64,000 nucleotides of DNA from Amycolatopsis bartoniae (GCF_014191255.1 NZ_JACHWH010000001.1:248001-312000); one strand, 5' to 3'. Shown: positions 51,347 to 60,477, numbered from the stretch's first letter. Numbers and translations are program-made. The notes: generated by a model not told the origin, from the letters alone.

Positions 51347-52729
51347 ATGGACGCCAGTAGCGCTGCGGAGGCCCGGCAGGGCCACCCGATCAGCTCTGAT
51401 GTCTGGGAGAAGCGCGAGATGCGGGAAGCGCTGGCCGCACGAGAGATCAGTGCGGTCTACCGCAACCTCCGCAAGGAGGGCATCTCCCAGCGCCAGATCG
51501 CCGCACTCACCGGCCAGTCACAGTCCGAGGTCTCGGAGATCCTCAAGGGACGGCAGGTCATGGCCTATGACGTGCTCGCCAGGATCGCGGACGGCTTGGG
51601 CGTCCCCCGTGGATACATGGGCCTCGCCTACGACGAGGCCACCGAGATTCAGGTCGTCGGCGCGGCCGACGAGCAGCAGGCTGAGGAGGACGAGTCCGTG
51701 AAACGGCGGAACTTCCTCGCGCATGCCGCCCAGGTCACGATGGGGGCGGCGGTCTTCGGATCGTCCCCGCAGGCATGGGGGGCTTCTCCCGCGAGGACGC
51801 CGGCACCGGGGCACATCGGGATGACCGACGTGCGCCAGGTGGAGGCAGCGACGAGAGCGCTGCGGGCACTCGATTACCAGTACGGCGGCGGTTTCTGCCG
51901 CGACGCGGTGGTGGCGCAGCTGTCGTGGGGGCAGCAGATGCTGGACTCCTCCGCGACCACCCCGGTCAAGTCCAGGCTCTTCGTGGCGCTGGCGGACCTG
52001 CACAGCCTGGCGGGCTGGACGTCGTTCGACACCGGCCTGATGGACTCCGCGCGCGGCCACTTCGCGAACGCGCTGGAGCTGGCCAAGCAGGGCGACAACA
52101 ACCCGCTGGTGGCGAACATCCTGTACCGGATGGGCCGCGTCTACCTGCACCAGGACGCCCCCAACGACGCGCTGAAACTGTTCCAGCTGGGCCAGATCGC
52201 GGCGCAGGAGTCCGGTTCGGAGCTGGCCATCTCCGTGCTCGCCGCCAACCAGGCGTGGGCCTACGCGATGATGGAGAACGAGGACCAGGCGCTCAAGCTG
52301 CTGGGGCTGGCCAAGGACGAGTTCGCGCGGGCGAACCTCGCCGAGGCCGAGGACTGGGTCAAGTTCTTCAACGAGACCGACGTGTACGCGATGATCGGCA
52401 CCGTCCACACGGTGCTCGCGCGCAACGTGGACCTCAAGCACACGACGTATGCGATACCGGCGCTGACCAGGGCCGTCGACGCCTACGGCGAGGACATGCA
52501 GCGCAGCAAGACCTTCAACCTGAGCGCGTTGGCCACGAACCACCTGCTCGAAGGCGACATCGACCACGGTGCCCGGGTTGGGCGAGCCGCGCTCGAAGCG
52601 GCCGAGGGCCTGAAATCGGCCCGCGTGAAGGACCGGATGAAACCCCTCAGGGAAGAGGCGGAGAAGCGTAAGAACAACCCGGACGCGCGGGATCTCGCCG
52701 AGCGTCTCGGCACCTTCTTCGCCGCCTGA
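51347..52729 (+). CDS. XRE-family regulator with internal twin-arginine-like segment and TPR domain
   Basis: The product has 460 aa from ATG 51347. An XRE HTH (ISQRQIAALTGQSQSEVSEILKG, residues 46-68) is followed by KRRNFLAHAAQV at 119-130 and a hydrophobic stretch to AWGA at 143-146, which looks like a Tat signal placed inside the chain. From about 165 the protein is TPR-like (HFANALELAKQGDN, NPLVANILYRMGRVYLHQ). Streptomyces developmental regulators of the NsdA type have a similar plan. It may sense a signal through TPR and bind DNA. A peptide-pheromone or protein partner is possible. Confidence 0.85.
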   Translation: MDASSAAEARQGHPISSDVWEKREMREALAAREISAVYRNLRKEGISQRQIAALTGQSQSEVSEILKGRQVMAYDVLARIADGLGVPRGYMGLAYDEATEIQVVGAADEQQAEEDESVKRRNFLAHAAQVTMGAAVFGSSPQAWGASPARTPAPGHIGMTDVRQVEAATRALRALDYQYGGGFCRDAVVAQLSWGQQMLDSSATTPVKSRLFVALADLHSLAGWTSFDTGLMDSARGHFANALELAKQGDNNPLVANILYRMGRVYLHQDAPNDALKLFQLGQIAAQESGSELAISVLAANQAWAYAMMENEDQALKLLGLAKDEFARANLAEAEDWVKFFNETDVYAMIGTVHTVLARNVDLKHTTYAIPALTRAVDAYGEDMQRSKTFNLSALATNHLLEGDIDHGARVGRAALEAAEGLKSARVKDRMKPLREEAEKRKNNPDARDLAERLGTFFAA

Positions 52730-52754
52730 GCCTGCCGCGAAAGGTGGGTGCACC

Positions 52755-53657
52755 ATGCCTGCCGCGACTCTCGATGGCCGTTTCACCAGGGAAAAGCTCG
52801 CCGAGGCGCTGACCGCGGCCGCCGGGCTGCTCGGGCTCGACCCGCGCGGCGCCCGGCTGCTGCGGTTCACCAACAACGCCGTCTACCGGCTGGCGAGCGC
52901 GCCCGTCGTGCTGCGCATCGTCGGGTCGCGCAAGCTACGCCACCGCGCGGACCGCGTGGTGGCCGTGGCCCGGCACTTCGAGCGGCACGGCGTGCCGGCG
53001 ATCCGGTTGCTGCCGGGCGTCGAGCAGCCGATCCACGTCGGTGAGCACGTCGTCACGGCGTGGGAGTACGTCCGGCCGACCGGTCGTCGCGCCACCGCGA
53101 AGGACCTGGCGCGGCTGCTGCGGCGCGTGCACGAGCTGCCCGTGCCCGACGGCGTCGGCGAGTGGGACCCCCTCGCGGACGTGCGGGCGCGGGTGGCCGA
53201 CGCCGAGGAGCTCGACGCGGGCGACCGGCGGTTCCTGCTGCGGCGCTGCGCCGAGGTGCAGGCCGCGCTGCGCGAGCTGGAGTTCCCGCTGCCCAGAGGT
53301 CTGATCCACGGCGACGCGCATCCCGGCAACGTGATCGTGGGCCCGGACGGGCCGGTGCTGTGCGACTTCGACTCGTCCTGCGCCGGTCCGCCGGAGTGGG
53401 ACCTGACGCCGCTCGCGGTCGGGCGTGAGCGGTTCGCCGACCCCGCGGGCAGGTACCGGATGCTCGCCGACAGCTACGGCTTCGACGTGACGGCCTGGGA
53501 CGGTTTCCCGGTGCTGCGGGCCGCGCGGGAGCTGAAGCTGACCACCAGCGTGCTGCCGATCCTGCGCAGTCACCCACAGGTGCGAGACGAGCTGCGCCGC
53601 CGCCTGACGGACCTGCGGGACGGCGGCAGCGATGGCCCATGGGTGCGTTACCGCTGA
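52755..53657 (+). CDS. aminoglycoside-phosphotransferase-like kinase
   Basis: The product has 300 aa. The kinase-like fold has the catalytic loop LIHGDAHPGNVIV near 182-194 and the metal-binding CDFDSSCAGPPEWDL. The N-lobe lysine region (VVLRIVGSRKLR) is present. It may phosphorylate a small molecule (aminoglycoside, choline or sugar); the substrate is unknown. It follows the regulator gene by 25 bases. Confidence 0.88.
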   Translation: MPAATLDGRFTREKLAEALTAAAGLLGLDPRGARLLRFTNNAVYRLASAPVVLRIVGSRKLRHRADRVVAVARHFERHGVPAIRLLPGVEQPIHVGEHVVTAWEYVRPTGRRATAKDLARLLRRVHELPVPDGVGEWDPLADVRARVADAEELDAGDRRFLLRRCAEVQAALRELEFPLPRGLIHGDAHPGNVIVGPDGPVLCDFDSSCAGPPEWDLTPLAVGRERFADPAGRYRMLADSYGFDVTAWDGFPVLRAARELKLTTSVLPILRSHPQVRDELRRRLTDLRDGGSDGPWVRYR

Positions 53658-53705
53658 CCACGGAACGACGGCGTTCGCCGACGACAGGTGTCCGCTCGTC
53701 GTTTC

Positions 53706-53725
53706 CCGGATGCACGTGCATCCGG
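53706..53725. terminator. 20-bp perfect palindrome between convergent genes
   Basis: CCGGATGCACGTGCATCCGG is perfectly self-complementary and can fold as an 8-bp stem with an ACGT loop. It lies between the phosphotransferase and copD ends, where a bidirectional terminator would be expected. The symmetric form also fits a protein-binding dyad. Confidence 0.55.
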
Positions 53726-53801
53726 TCACAAATTCGGCTCGGCTAGTCACCCCGAACGGTCCAGTCGCTACTCCCGTGTTGCAAGTTGCGACTACCCGGT
53801 G

Positions 53802-54821
53802 TTAGGAGACCGGCGCGCGCGTCAGGACGACGGCGAAACCGAAGGCCAGACCCATCACGGTGAGTTCCAGGCTCGCCCACACGGCGAGCGCGGTCCGCTC
53901 GTGCTTGGAGATGCGCGGCATCAGCCGCCAGCGCACGTTCGCGCCGAGCACGCCGATGGCCGCCACGCACAGCACCTTCAGCAGCACCAGCCGACCGTAG
54001 GGGGTGGTGAACAGCGCGGACCAGAACCCGATCGTGGGGTTGAGCGCGATCTCGATGACCGCGTTGAACACGCCGGTGACCACCGACAGCGCCAGGCACA
54101 GCGTCGCGAGCTTGGAGAACCGGGGCAGCGCGTGCGCCAGCAGCGTCCGGTTACCGACGAGCAGCACCGCCATCGCACCAAGCCCGCCCGTCCACGCGAC
54201 GGCGCTCAGAACGTGCAGCTCCATCGAGACCATCGTGTAGTCGTGGTAGTTCCAGTTGGACGCGTGACCGGTGACGGGCAGCGGCAGCAGCGCGAACAGG
54301 CCGAGCCCCACGCGCACCTCGGCGGGCACCTTCTCGCCGTGCCGCAACGCGAGCACGCCGAGCCCGGCGTGGGCCAGCGCGAGGACGGCGACGACGAGCA
54401 GCGCCTTGCCCGCGCCGATCTGCGCGACGTAGGCCCCGATGTCGGCGAACGACACGGTGGACGCCTGGGGGCGGAACTCCGCGGTCTGCAGGACGAGGGT
54501 CACCAGCGCCGCGGCGGCCCACACCAGTGCGCTCGCCACCGCGGCCGGCCGGGCCAGCGCGAGCACCGGTTCGGTGAGCTTCGGCCGGTCGTAGCCGACC
54601 AGCACCGACAGCAGGCCGAGCCCGACGGTGGTCACGGCCGCGAGGTCGAGCAGCACCCGCACGACCGGGATCGCGACCGAGACCACCTCGCTGACGTCCG
54701 CCACCCCCGGCACCGGGGTCGTGGCGGTCAGCGCGACGCCGACCAGCACACCGGCCAGCGCCGCGACGACCGTGGCGGCGAGGGTGGAGTAACGCGGCGA
54801 GGCGGTCTCGGTCTTGCTCAC
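53802..54821 (-). CDS. copD: CopD-family copper-resistance membrane protein
   Basis: The product has 339 aa from GTG 54821, overlapping the copC stop. It has eight or so transmembrane helices, with the CopD features TGHASNWNYHDYTMVSMELHVLSAVAWTGGL (His residues near 213-229) and YGRLVLLKVLCVAAIGVLGANVRWRL. It works with CopC in copper transfer across the membrane. Confidence 0.92.
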   Translation of the reverse strand: MSKTETASPRYSTLAATVVAALAGVLVGVALTATTPVPGVADVSEVVSVAIPVVRVLLDLAAVTTVGLGLLSVLVGYDRPKLTEPVLALARPAAVASALVWAAAALVTLVLQTAEFRPQASTVSFADIGAYVAQIGAGKALLVVAVLALAHAGLGVLALRHGEKVPAEVRVGLGLFALLPLPVTGHASNWNYHDYTMVSMELHVLSAVAWTGGLGAMAVLLVGNRTLLAHALPRFSKLATLCLALSVVTGVFNAVIEIALNPTIGFWSALFTTPYGRLVLLKVLCVAAIGVLGANVRWRLMPRISKHERTALAVWASLELTVMGLAFGFAVVLTRAPVS

Positions 54822-55351
54822 TCGGTCTTCTCCCGGCCCGTCCGCAAGGCCAGCGTCAGCCCGATCGCCAGCAGGACGACCGCGCCGAGGACCCACACCC
54901 ACACCGGAACGCCACCGCCCGAGGAGTTCCCGGAGTCGGCGGCGACGCCCTTCGCCGCCCCGGCCGTGGCCGGGGTGCCGTTGCCCGCCTTGGTGAGGGT
55001 GAACGAGTACTCACCCTCCACCGGGTGCCCGTCCGCGGACAGGATCCGATAGCCGACCGTGTAGGTCCCGGCGGGGCCGAGCGGTCGCACCGGTGCGCTG
55101 ATCTTGTTGCTCTCGATGTCGACCGTGCCCTCGGCCCACTGCGACTTGTCCGGTCCGAGGACGGAGACCTGGTTGATGTCCCCGCCCTGGATCGGCGCGT
55201 CGAAGGTGAGTGTGATGCGGGCCGGACCGGTGTCGAGCCGGGCGTCCTTCGCCGGATCGGTCGAGATCAGCACGTTGTGGGCGAGCGCCGGGGTGGCGGT
55301 GGCGAGCAGAGCCGCCACCGCCACGCCCAGCACGGTCAGGACCTTGCGCAT
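54818..55351 (-). CDS. copC: CopC-domain copper-binding protein
   Basis: The product has 177 aa from ATG 55351, overlapping the YcnI-like stop. A signal peptide ending TPALAHN exposes the mature N-terminal His, which with DGHPVEGEYSF is the copper(II) site of CopC. A C-terminal transmembrane helix (VPVWVWVLGAVVLLAIGL) anchors it. Confidence 0.94.
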   Translation of the reverse strand: MRKVLTVLGVAVAALLATATPALAHNVLISTDPAKDARLDTGPARITLTFDAPIQGGDINQVSVLGPDKSQWAEGTVDIESNKISAPVRPLGPAGTYTVGYRILSADGHPVEGEYSFTLTKAGNGTPATAGAAKGVAADSGNSSGGGVPVWVWVLGAVVLLAIGLTLALRTGREKTE

Positions 55352-56076
55352 CACTTGGCCGCCCTGCGGCCGCGCAGCACCGCGCCCGCTCCGGCGCCGA
55401 GGCCCAGCGCGCCGACGACGAGCCCGGCGCCGCCGAGCCACCGCGCGGTGTCGTCGGTCGAGTCGGTGCTCGCGGTGCCCCCGCCGGTGGACATGCTCGC
55501 GTGCTCGTCCGAGCCGCTGCTCGCGGCGGCCAGCTGCACGGTGGGCGCGGGGTGCTCGGGCTCGGTGTCGCCGGTCTGCACCTGGTCCCAGTTCACGACC
55601 TGGCCGTCGTCGTAGGTCTGGATCGCGGGCAGCACCAGCTCGTCCACGTTGGACGGCAGGGTGGACGCGGTGATTTCGAACTCCTGCAGCTCGGTGTCGC
55701 CCTTGGCGATGCCGCCGCCGGGCTGCGCGGTGAACACGATCTTCGTGACGGGGTCGGTCACGTCGAGGTTCTTCCCGTTCTTGACGGGGCTGGGCAGCGT
55801 GGTCTTGGTGACCTCCGCGGTCCAGCCGGGCACCGGCTTGTACCGCACGGAGCTGATCGCGTACTCCGGCTTGAAGTCGATCTCGACCTTGACGGTGCCG
55901 GCGTTCTCCTCCTCGTTGGGCACGCGGAAGACGATGGCGGCGTTGCCGCCCTTCTGCGGCTGGCTGCCGTAGATGTTGGCGGTGACGTGGGCGGACGCGA
56001 CGCCCGCTCCGAGGAGTCCGGCCGCCCCGAAGGTGGCGGCCAGCACGGTCGCGCGCAGGGCGCGGTTGTTCGACAT
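55351..56076 (-). CDS. YcnI-like (DUF1775) copper-binding protein
   Basis: The product has 241 aa from ATG 56076. The signal peptide ends GVASAHVTANIYG, so the mature protein starts with a His as in YcnI, which binds copper through this His and a Trp/Glu pair. The domain has VFRVPNEEENAGTVKVEIDF and PVPGWTAEVTK. A C-terminal helix near 215-235 anchors it to the membrane. It heads the copper operon. Confidence 0.93.
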   Translation of the reverse strand: MSNNRALRATVLAATFGAAGLLGAGVASAHVTANIYGSQPQKGGNAAIVFRVPNEEENAGTVKVEIDFKPEYAISSVRYKPVPGWTAEVTKTTLPSPVKNGKNLDVTDPVTKIVFTAQPGGGIAKGDTELQEFEITASTLPSNVDELVLPAIQTYDDGQVVNWDQVQTGDTEPEHPAPTVQLAAASSGSDEHASMSTGGGTASTDSTDDTARWLGGAGLVVGALGLGAGAGAVLRGRRAAK

Positions 56077-56145
56077 GGGGTTTCTGCTCCTGAACAGGGG
56101 AAAGTGGACCGGACGGCTGAGGCGCCCGGCTGGGGAGTCGTCGGT

Positions 56146-56667
56146 TCAGGAGAAGGCCGGGGGACCGCGCCGCCCGTGTACCCGGCGAAGGAGCACCGAA
56201 ACGAGTGACGTGGCCGGGTCGGTGCTGGGCAGGACGGGCGCGGGAGCGGCGGCGACCGGCGCGGGCCGCCACACCACGGGCAGCAGCAGCCACAGCCGCG
56301 CGACCGCGACCCGGATCATCGCTTCCGCGTGCCAGAGCAGCCCGGCGGTGAGCGCGGTCGCGACCCCATGCGCCAGGAACATCCCGGCCGCCGGGGCGGC
56401 GTGCCCCATCAGCTCGGTGAGCACGAGGTGCATGGCGAGCTGCGCCGTGCCGAGGACGGCGAACACGCCGAGCGGGCCGCGGGTCCGCTCCGCGAGGGCA
56501 GCGCCCGTCCAGCCGACCAGCGCGGTGAGCAGGAGGGTGAGCGCGGTGTCGGGCAGGCCACCGTCGGCGAGGGCGTGCGCGGTGATCCCGAGCCCGGCGG
56601 AGCAGAGGGCGAGCAGCGCGCCACGAACGGCGCGTGACGCACCGTGACTTCGTGGCCGCCTGTTCAC
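56146..56667 (-). CDS. five-helix membrane protein upstream of the copper operon
   Basis: The product has 173 aa from GTG 56667. It has about five hydrophobic helices with a conserved MHLVLTELMGHAAPAAGMFLAHG stretch rich in His and Met, a plausible metal-handling feature. It precedes the YcnI-like gene by 69 bases on the same strand, so it probably belongs with copper uptake or export. No family is recognised with certainty. Confidence 0.78.
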   Translation of the reverse strand: MNRRPRSHGASRAVRGALLALCSAGLGITAHALADGGLPDTALTLLLTALVGWTGAALAERTRGPLGVFAVLGTAQLAMHLVLTELMGHAAPAAGMFLAHGVATALTAGLLWHAEAMIRVAVARLWLLLPVVWRPAPVAAAPAPVLPSTDPATSLVSVLLRRVHGRRGPPAFS

Positions 56668-56717
56668 CGCCCCAGCGTAGGAGACCGGACACCCGGCCCG
56701 GCAGGGCGTCTCGTGTG

Positions 56718-56734
56718 GTGAACACGACGTTCAC
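56718..56734. promoter_or_regulatory. inverted repeat GTGAAC-N5-GTTCAC
   Basis: This 17-base perfect dyad lies 51 bases upstream of the membrane-protein gene start and about 190 bases before the osmoprotectant operon. It is a plausible operator for one of the two divergent units. Confidence 0.45.
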
Positions 56735-56923
56735 GAGAAACCCGAAAATATGTGTACAAACGTTGTCTTCCCTGGTCAGGTGCCATCCAGTTGGGTGATC
56801 TCCACCCTCCGCCGCCCGGGCGAAAGTTGCTGATCACGAAAGAATGCGGAACGGTGGCTACGCCGAGTACCGGCTTCTTCGTTCATCCGAACGAGTGATC
56901 CGACCGGAGGGAGGCCGCCCCGC

Positions 56924-57571
56924 GTGAACCTGTTCGACTACATCGCGGATCGGTGGAGCAGGCTGTCGCTGCAGGCGTGGTTGCACGTCAGCGAAGTCGT
57001 GCAGGCCACCGTCATCGCCGCGGTGATCGGTGTGCTCATCGGCGTCGCGGTGTACCGCAGCCCCATCGGCTCGGCACTCGCCACCGCGCTGGCCAGCACG
57101 ATCCTCACGATCCCGTCCTTCGCGCTGATCGGCCTGCTCATCCCGATCGTGGGCCTCGGCGTCGCGCCGAGCGTCATCCCGCTCGTGGTCTACGCCCTGC
57201 TGCCGATCGTGCGGAACACGATCGTCGGGCTGTCCGGCGTCGATCCCGCGATCACGGACGCCGCCCGCGGCATCGGGATGAACCGGCTGCGCGTGCTCAC
57301 CCGCGTCGAGCTGCGGCTGGCCTGGCCCGCGATCCTCGCCGGGATGCGGGTCGCGACCCAGATGCTGATGGGCATCGCGGTGATCGCCGCCTACGCGAAG
57401 GGGCCCGGCCTCGGTTCCGAGGTGTTCTCCGGGCTCACCCGCGCGGGCAGCGCGAACGCGACGAACCAGGCGCTCACCGGCACCATCGGGGTGGTCGTCC
57501 TCGCGCTGATCCTCGACGGCATCTACGTCCTCATCGCCCGTTTCACCGTTCCGAGGGGTGTCCGTGTCTGA
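56924..57571 (+). CDS. quaternary-amine ABC permease (OpuCB/ProW type)
   Basis: The product has 215 aa from GTG 56924, with GGAGGGAGG upstream. It has five to six transmembrane helices with TDAARGIGMNRLRVLTRVELRLAWPAIL as the ABC coupling region. It overlaps the ATPase start by eight bases. Confidence 0.92.
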   Translation: MNLFDYIADRWSRLSLQAWLHVSEVVQATVIAAVIGVLIGVAVYRSPIGSALATALASTILTIPSFALIGLLIPIVGLGVAPSVIPLVVYALLPIVRNTIVGLSGVDPAITDAARGIGMNRLRVLTRVELRLAWPAILAGMRVATQMLMGIAVIAAYAKGPGLGSEVFSGLTRAGSANATNQALTGTIGVVVLALILDGIYVLIARFTVPRGVRV

Positions 57572-58745
57572 AACGATCGCAACTGCATCCGCCACCGCGG
57601 CCGACGGCGCCGTCTCCGGCGTCGAGATCCAGCTGGAGCACGTGACGAAGCGGTACCCGGGCACGCGGCAGCCCGCGGTCGAGGACGTCACGATGACGAT
57701 CCCCGCCGGGAAGATCGTCATCCTGGTCGGCCCGTCGGGCTGCGGCAAGACCACCACGATGCGGATGATCAACCGGCTGATCGAGCCGACGTCGGGGAAG
57801 ATCACCATCGGCGGCGAGGACGCGTTGAAGATCGACCCGGACCGCTTGCGCCGCAAGGTCGGCTACGCGATCCAGCAGGCCGGGCTGTTCCCGCACTTCA
57901 CCGTCGCGCAGAACATCGCCGTCGTGCCGGGGCTGCTGGGCTGGAACAAGAAGAAGGTCGCCGCGCGCGTCGAGGAGATGCTCGACCTCGTCGGCCTGGA
58001 CCCGGAGCAGTTCCACGACCGCTACCCGCGCCAGCTGTCCGGTGGGCAGCAGCAGCGCGTCGGCGTGGCACGGGCGCTCGCCGCCGACCCGCCGGTGCTG
58101 CTGATGGACGAACCGTTCGGCGCGGTCGACCCGATCACCCGCGGCAACCTGCAGGACGAGCTGCTGCGCCTGCAGTCCGAACTGCACAAGACGATCGTGT
58201 TCGTGACGCACGACTTCGACGAGGCCGTCAAGCTCGGCGACAAGATCGCGGTGCTCGGCCCCCAGTCGTCGATCCTGCAGTACGACACGCCGGACGCGAT
58301 CCTCGCCAACCCGGCCGACGACACGGTGGCGGGCTTCGTCGGCGCCGGCGCCTCGCTGAAGCAGCTGACGCTGCAGCGGGTCCGCGACGTCGAGCTCAGT
58401 CAGAAGACCGTCACCGCGTCGGCGGACGACACGGTCGAGGCGGTGCGGCAGAAGCTCGCCGAGCGCAAGGCGAACTACGCGCTGATCCTCGACGCGCGGC
58501 GGCGCCCGGTCCGCTGGGTGCACGCCCGCGAGCTGCGGTCGGCCTCGTCGCTGGCCGGGCTGGGCAAGCCGCTCACCGACTCGGTCAGCCTCCAGTCGAC
58601 CCTGCAGGACGCGCTCGAGGCGATGCTCGTCGAGGGCGGTGGCGTCCCGGTCACCGGTCAGCGTGGCGAGTTCGCCGGGATGATCGAGATGGACACGGTG
58701 ATGGCGACCATCCAGCGACTGCGGGAGGAGCACACCGAGTCATGA
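57564..58745 (+). CDS. quaternary-amine ABC ATPase with tandem CBS domain
   Basis: The product has 393 aa. GTG 57564 is chosen because GAGGGG lies five bases upstream; GTG 57558 is too close to it. It has Walker A GPSGCGKTT, a Q-loop in AIQQAGLFPHF, signature LSGGQQQRV, Walker B LLMDEPFGAVD and switch THD. The C-terminus (after about 270) carries paired CBS modules, which in OpuA-type transporters sense ionic strength. Confidence 0.94.
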   Translation: MSETIATASATAADGAVSGVEIQLEHVTKRYPGTRQPAVEDVTMTIPAGKIVILVGPSGCGKTTTMRMINRLIEPTSGKITIGGEDALKIDPDRLRRKVGYAIQQAGLFPHFTVAQNIAVVPGLLGWNKKKVAARVEEMLDLVGLDPEQFHDRYPRQLSGGQQQRVGVARALAADPPVLLMDEPFGAVDPITRGNLQDELLRLQSELHKTIVFVTHDFDEAVKLGDKIAVLGPQSSILQYDTPDAILANPADDTVAGFVGAGASLKQLTLQRVRDVELSQKTVTASADDTVEAVRQKLAERKANYALILDARRRPVRWVHARELRSASSLAGLGKPLTDSVSLQSTLQDALEAMLVEGGGVPVTGQRGEFAGMIEMDTVMATIQRLREEHTES

Positions 58746-59518
58746 CGACCACGGTAGAAAGCGGTTTCTCCACCCGTTCCGGTTCACGCCGGGCCGAACG
58801 CGGCCGGTTCATCGCACAGCCCGTCGCGGTCGTCCTCATCGTCGGGGCCGTGCTGATCTGGGCGCTCACGCGCGACAACGACGCGATCGAGGCCGAGAAC
58901 CTCAACATCAGCACGCTGCTGTCCGACACCTGGGCGCACCTGCTGATCACCATCGCGGTCGCGGTGATCGTCGTGCTGGTCGCGGTGCCGCTGGGCATGC
59001 TGCTCACCCGCCGGTGGGCGCGCCGCGTCGCACCGGTGTTCCTGACCATCGCGAACATCGGCCAGGCCGCGCCCGCGCTCGGCATGATCGTGCTGTTCTT
59101 CCTCTGGACCAGCTGGGAAGGCTTCTGGTGCGCGGTGCTGCCGCTCGCCTTCTACTCACTGCTCCCGGTGCTGCGCAACACGATCGTGGGTATCGAAGCG
59201 GTCGACCCGGCGCTCACCGACGCCGGCCGCGGCATCGGGATGTCGGGCGCCGGGGTGCTGTGGCGGATCGAGATGCCGCTCGCGGTGCCGCTGATCCTGG
59301 CCGGCCTGCGGACGTCGCTCGTGCTGGCCGTCGGTACCGCGACGCTCGCGTTCTTCGTCAACGGCGGCGGGCTCGGCGAGCTGATCGACACGGGGTACAA
59401 GCTCAACCGCGTGCCCGTGCTCATCACCGGCGCCGTGCTCGCGGTCGGCCTGGCACTGCTCGTCGACTGGGTCGGCGCGGTGCTCGAACAGGTTTTCGGA
59501 CCGAGGGGGCTCAAGTGA
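58742..59518 (+). CDS. second quaternary-amine ABC permease
   Basis: The product has 258 aa from ATG 58742. Longer than the first permease, with an N-terminal extension and the coupling region LTDAGRGIGMSGAGVLWRIEMPLAVPLIL. Two permeases, one ATPase and one binding protein match an OpuC-type system. Confidence 0.92.
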   Translation: MTTTVESGFSTRSGSRRAERGRFIAQPVAVVLIVGAVLIWALTRDNDAIEAENLNISTLLSDTWAHLLITIAVAVIVVLVAVPLGMLLTRRWARRVAPVFLTIANIGQAAPALGMIVLFFLWTSWEGFWCAVLPLAFYSLLPVLRNTIVGIEAVDPALTDAGRGIGMSGAGVLWRIEMPLAVPLILAGLRTSLVLAVGTATLAFFVNGGGLGELIDTGYKLNRVPVLITGAVLAVGLALLVDWVGAVLEQVFGPRGLK

Positions 59519-60477
59519 AGCACCGGTTGAAGGCACTGCTCGGCACCGTCCTGCTGGCCTCGTCGCTGACCGCCTGCGGGCTGAACGTCAACGCGGCGCT
59601 GCCCTACGACGTGCAGCCCGGCTCGATCCGGCCCGTGCCCAGCCTCGAGGGAATGACGGTGACGGTCGGGTCGAAGGACTTCACCGAGAACATCATCCTC
59701 GGGTACATGGCGGAGCTCGCGTTGTCGGCGGCCGGGGCGCACGTCATCGACCTGACCAACATCAGCGGCTCGAACAGCGCCCGGCAGGCGCTGCTCAACG
59801 GGCAGATCGACCTGTCGTGGGAGTACACCGGCACCGGCTGGATCTCCTACCAGGGCAACACCGAGCCGATCCCGGACGAGCAGCGCCAGTACGACGCGGT
59901 GAAGGCGGCCGACGAGAAGCAGTACGGCATCACCTGGCTGGACTACTCGCCGCTGAACGACACCTACGCGTTCGGCGTCCGCGAGTCCTACGCCGCCGAG
60001 CACAACCTCAAGACCAATTCGGACATGACGGCGTTCCTGAAGGAACACCCGGACCAGGCCGTGTTCTGCGTCGAGACGGAGTTCGCGAGCAGGCAGGACG
60101 GGATGCCCGGCGTGGAGAAGACGTACGGCTTCTCGCCGACGCAGCTCAAGACCTTCGGCACCGGCGCGATCTACACGGCGGTCGCGAACAACACCTGCAA
60201 CTTCGGCGAGATCTTCACGACCGACGGCCGCATCGCCGGGCTGAACCTGCGCGTGCTGGACGACGACAAGAAGTTCTTCCCGCAGTACAACGCGGCGGTC
60301 ACGCTCAAGCAGTCGTTCCTGCAGGCGCACCCGGCGCTCGCCGACGTGCTCGTGCCGGTCGGCAAGGCGATGGACAACAAGCAGATGGTCGAGCTGTGCA
60401 AGGAGGTCGACGTCGACGGCCGCGACGCCGGTGAGGTCGCCCGCGACTGGATGGTGTCGAAGGGCTTCATCAAGTAG
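59515..60477 (+). CDS. osmoprotectant-binding lipoprotein (OpuCC/ProX type)
   Basis: The product has 320 aa from GTG 59515, with GAGGGGG upstream. The lipoprotein signal ends SLTACG. The family motif VGSKDFTENIILGYMAELAL and DLSWEYTGTGWISY (aromatic cage residues) point to glycine betaine, choline or carnitine binding. It closes the four-gene operon. Confidence 0.93.
   Translation: MKHRLKALLGTVLLASSLTACGLNVNAALPYDVQPGSIRPVPSLEGMTVTVGSKDFTENIILGYMAELALSAAGAHVIDLTNISGSNSARQALLNGQIDLSWEYTGTGWISYQGNTEPIPDEQRQYDAVKAADEKQYGITWLDYSPLNDTYAFGVRESYAAEHNLKTNSDMTAFLKEHPDQAVFCVETEFASRQDGMPGVEKTYGFSPTQLKTFGTGAIYTAVANNTCNFGEIFTTDGRIAGLNLRVLDDDKKFFPQYNAAVTLKQSFLQAHPALADVLVPVGKAMDNKQMVELCKEVDVDGRDAGEVARDWMVSKGFIK

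Noticed and set aside
57558-57563. GTG 57558 as start of the osmoprotectant ATPase
   Set aside because: It lies within the GAGGGG ribosome site that serves GTG 57564.
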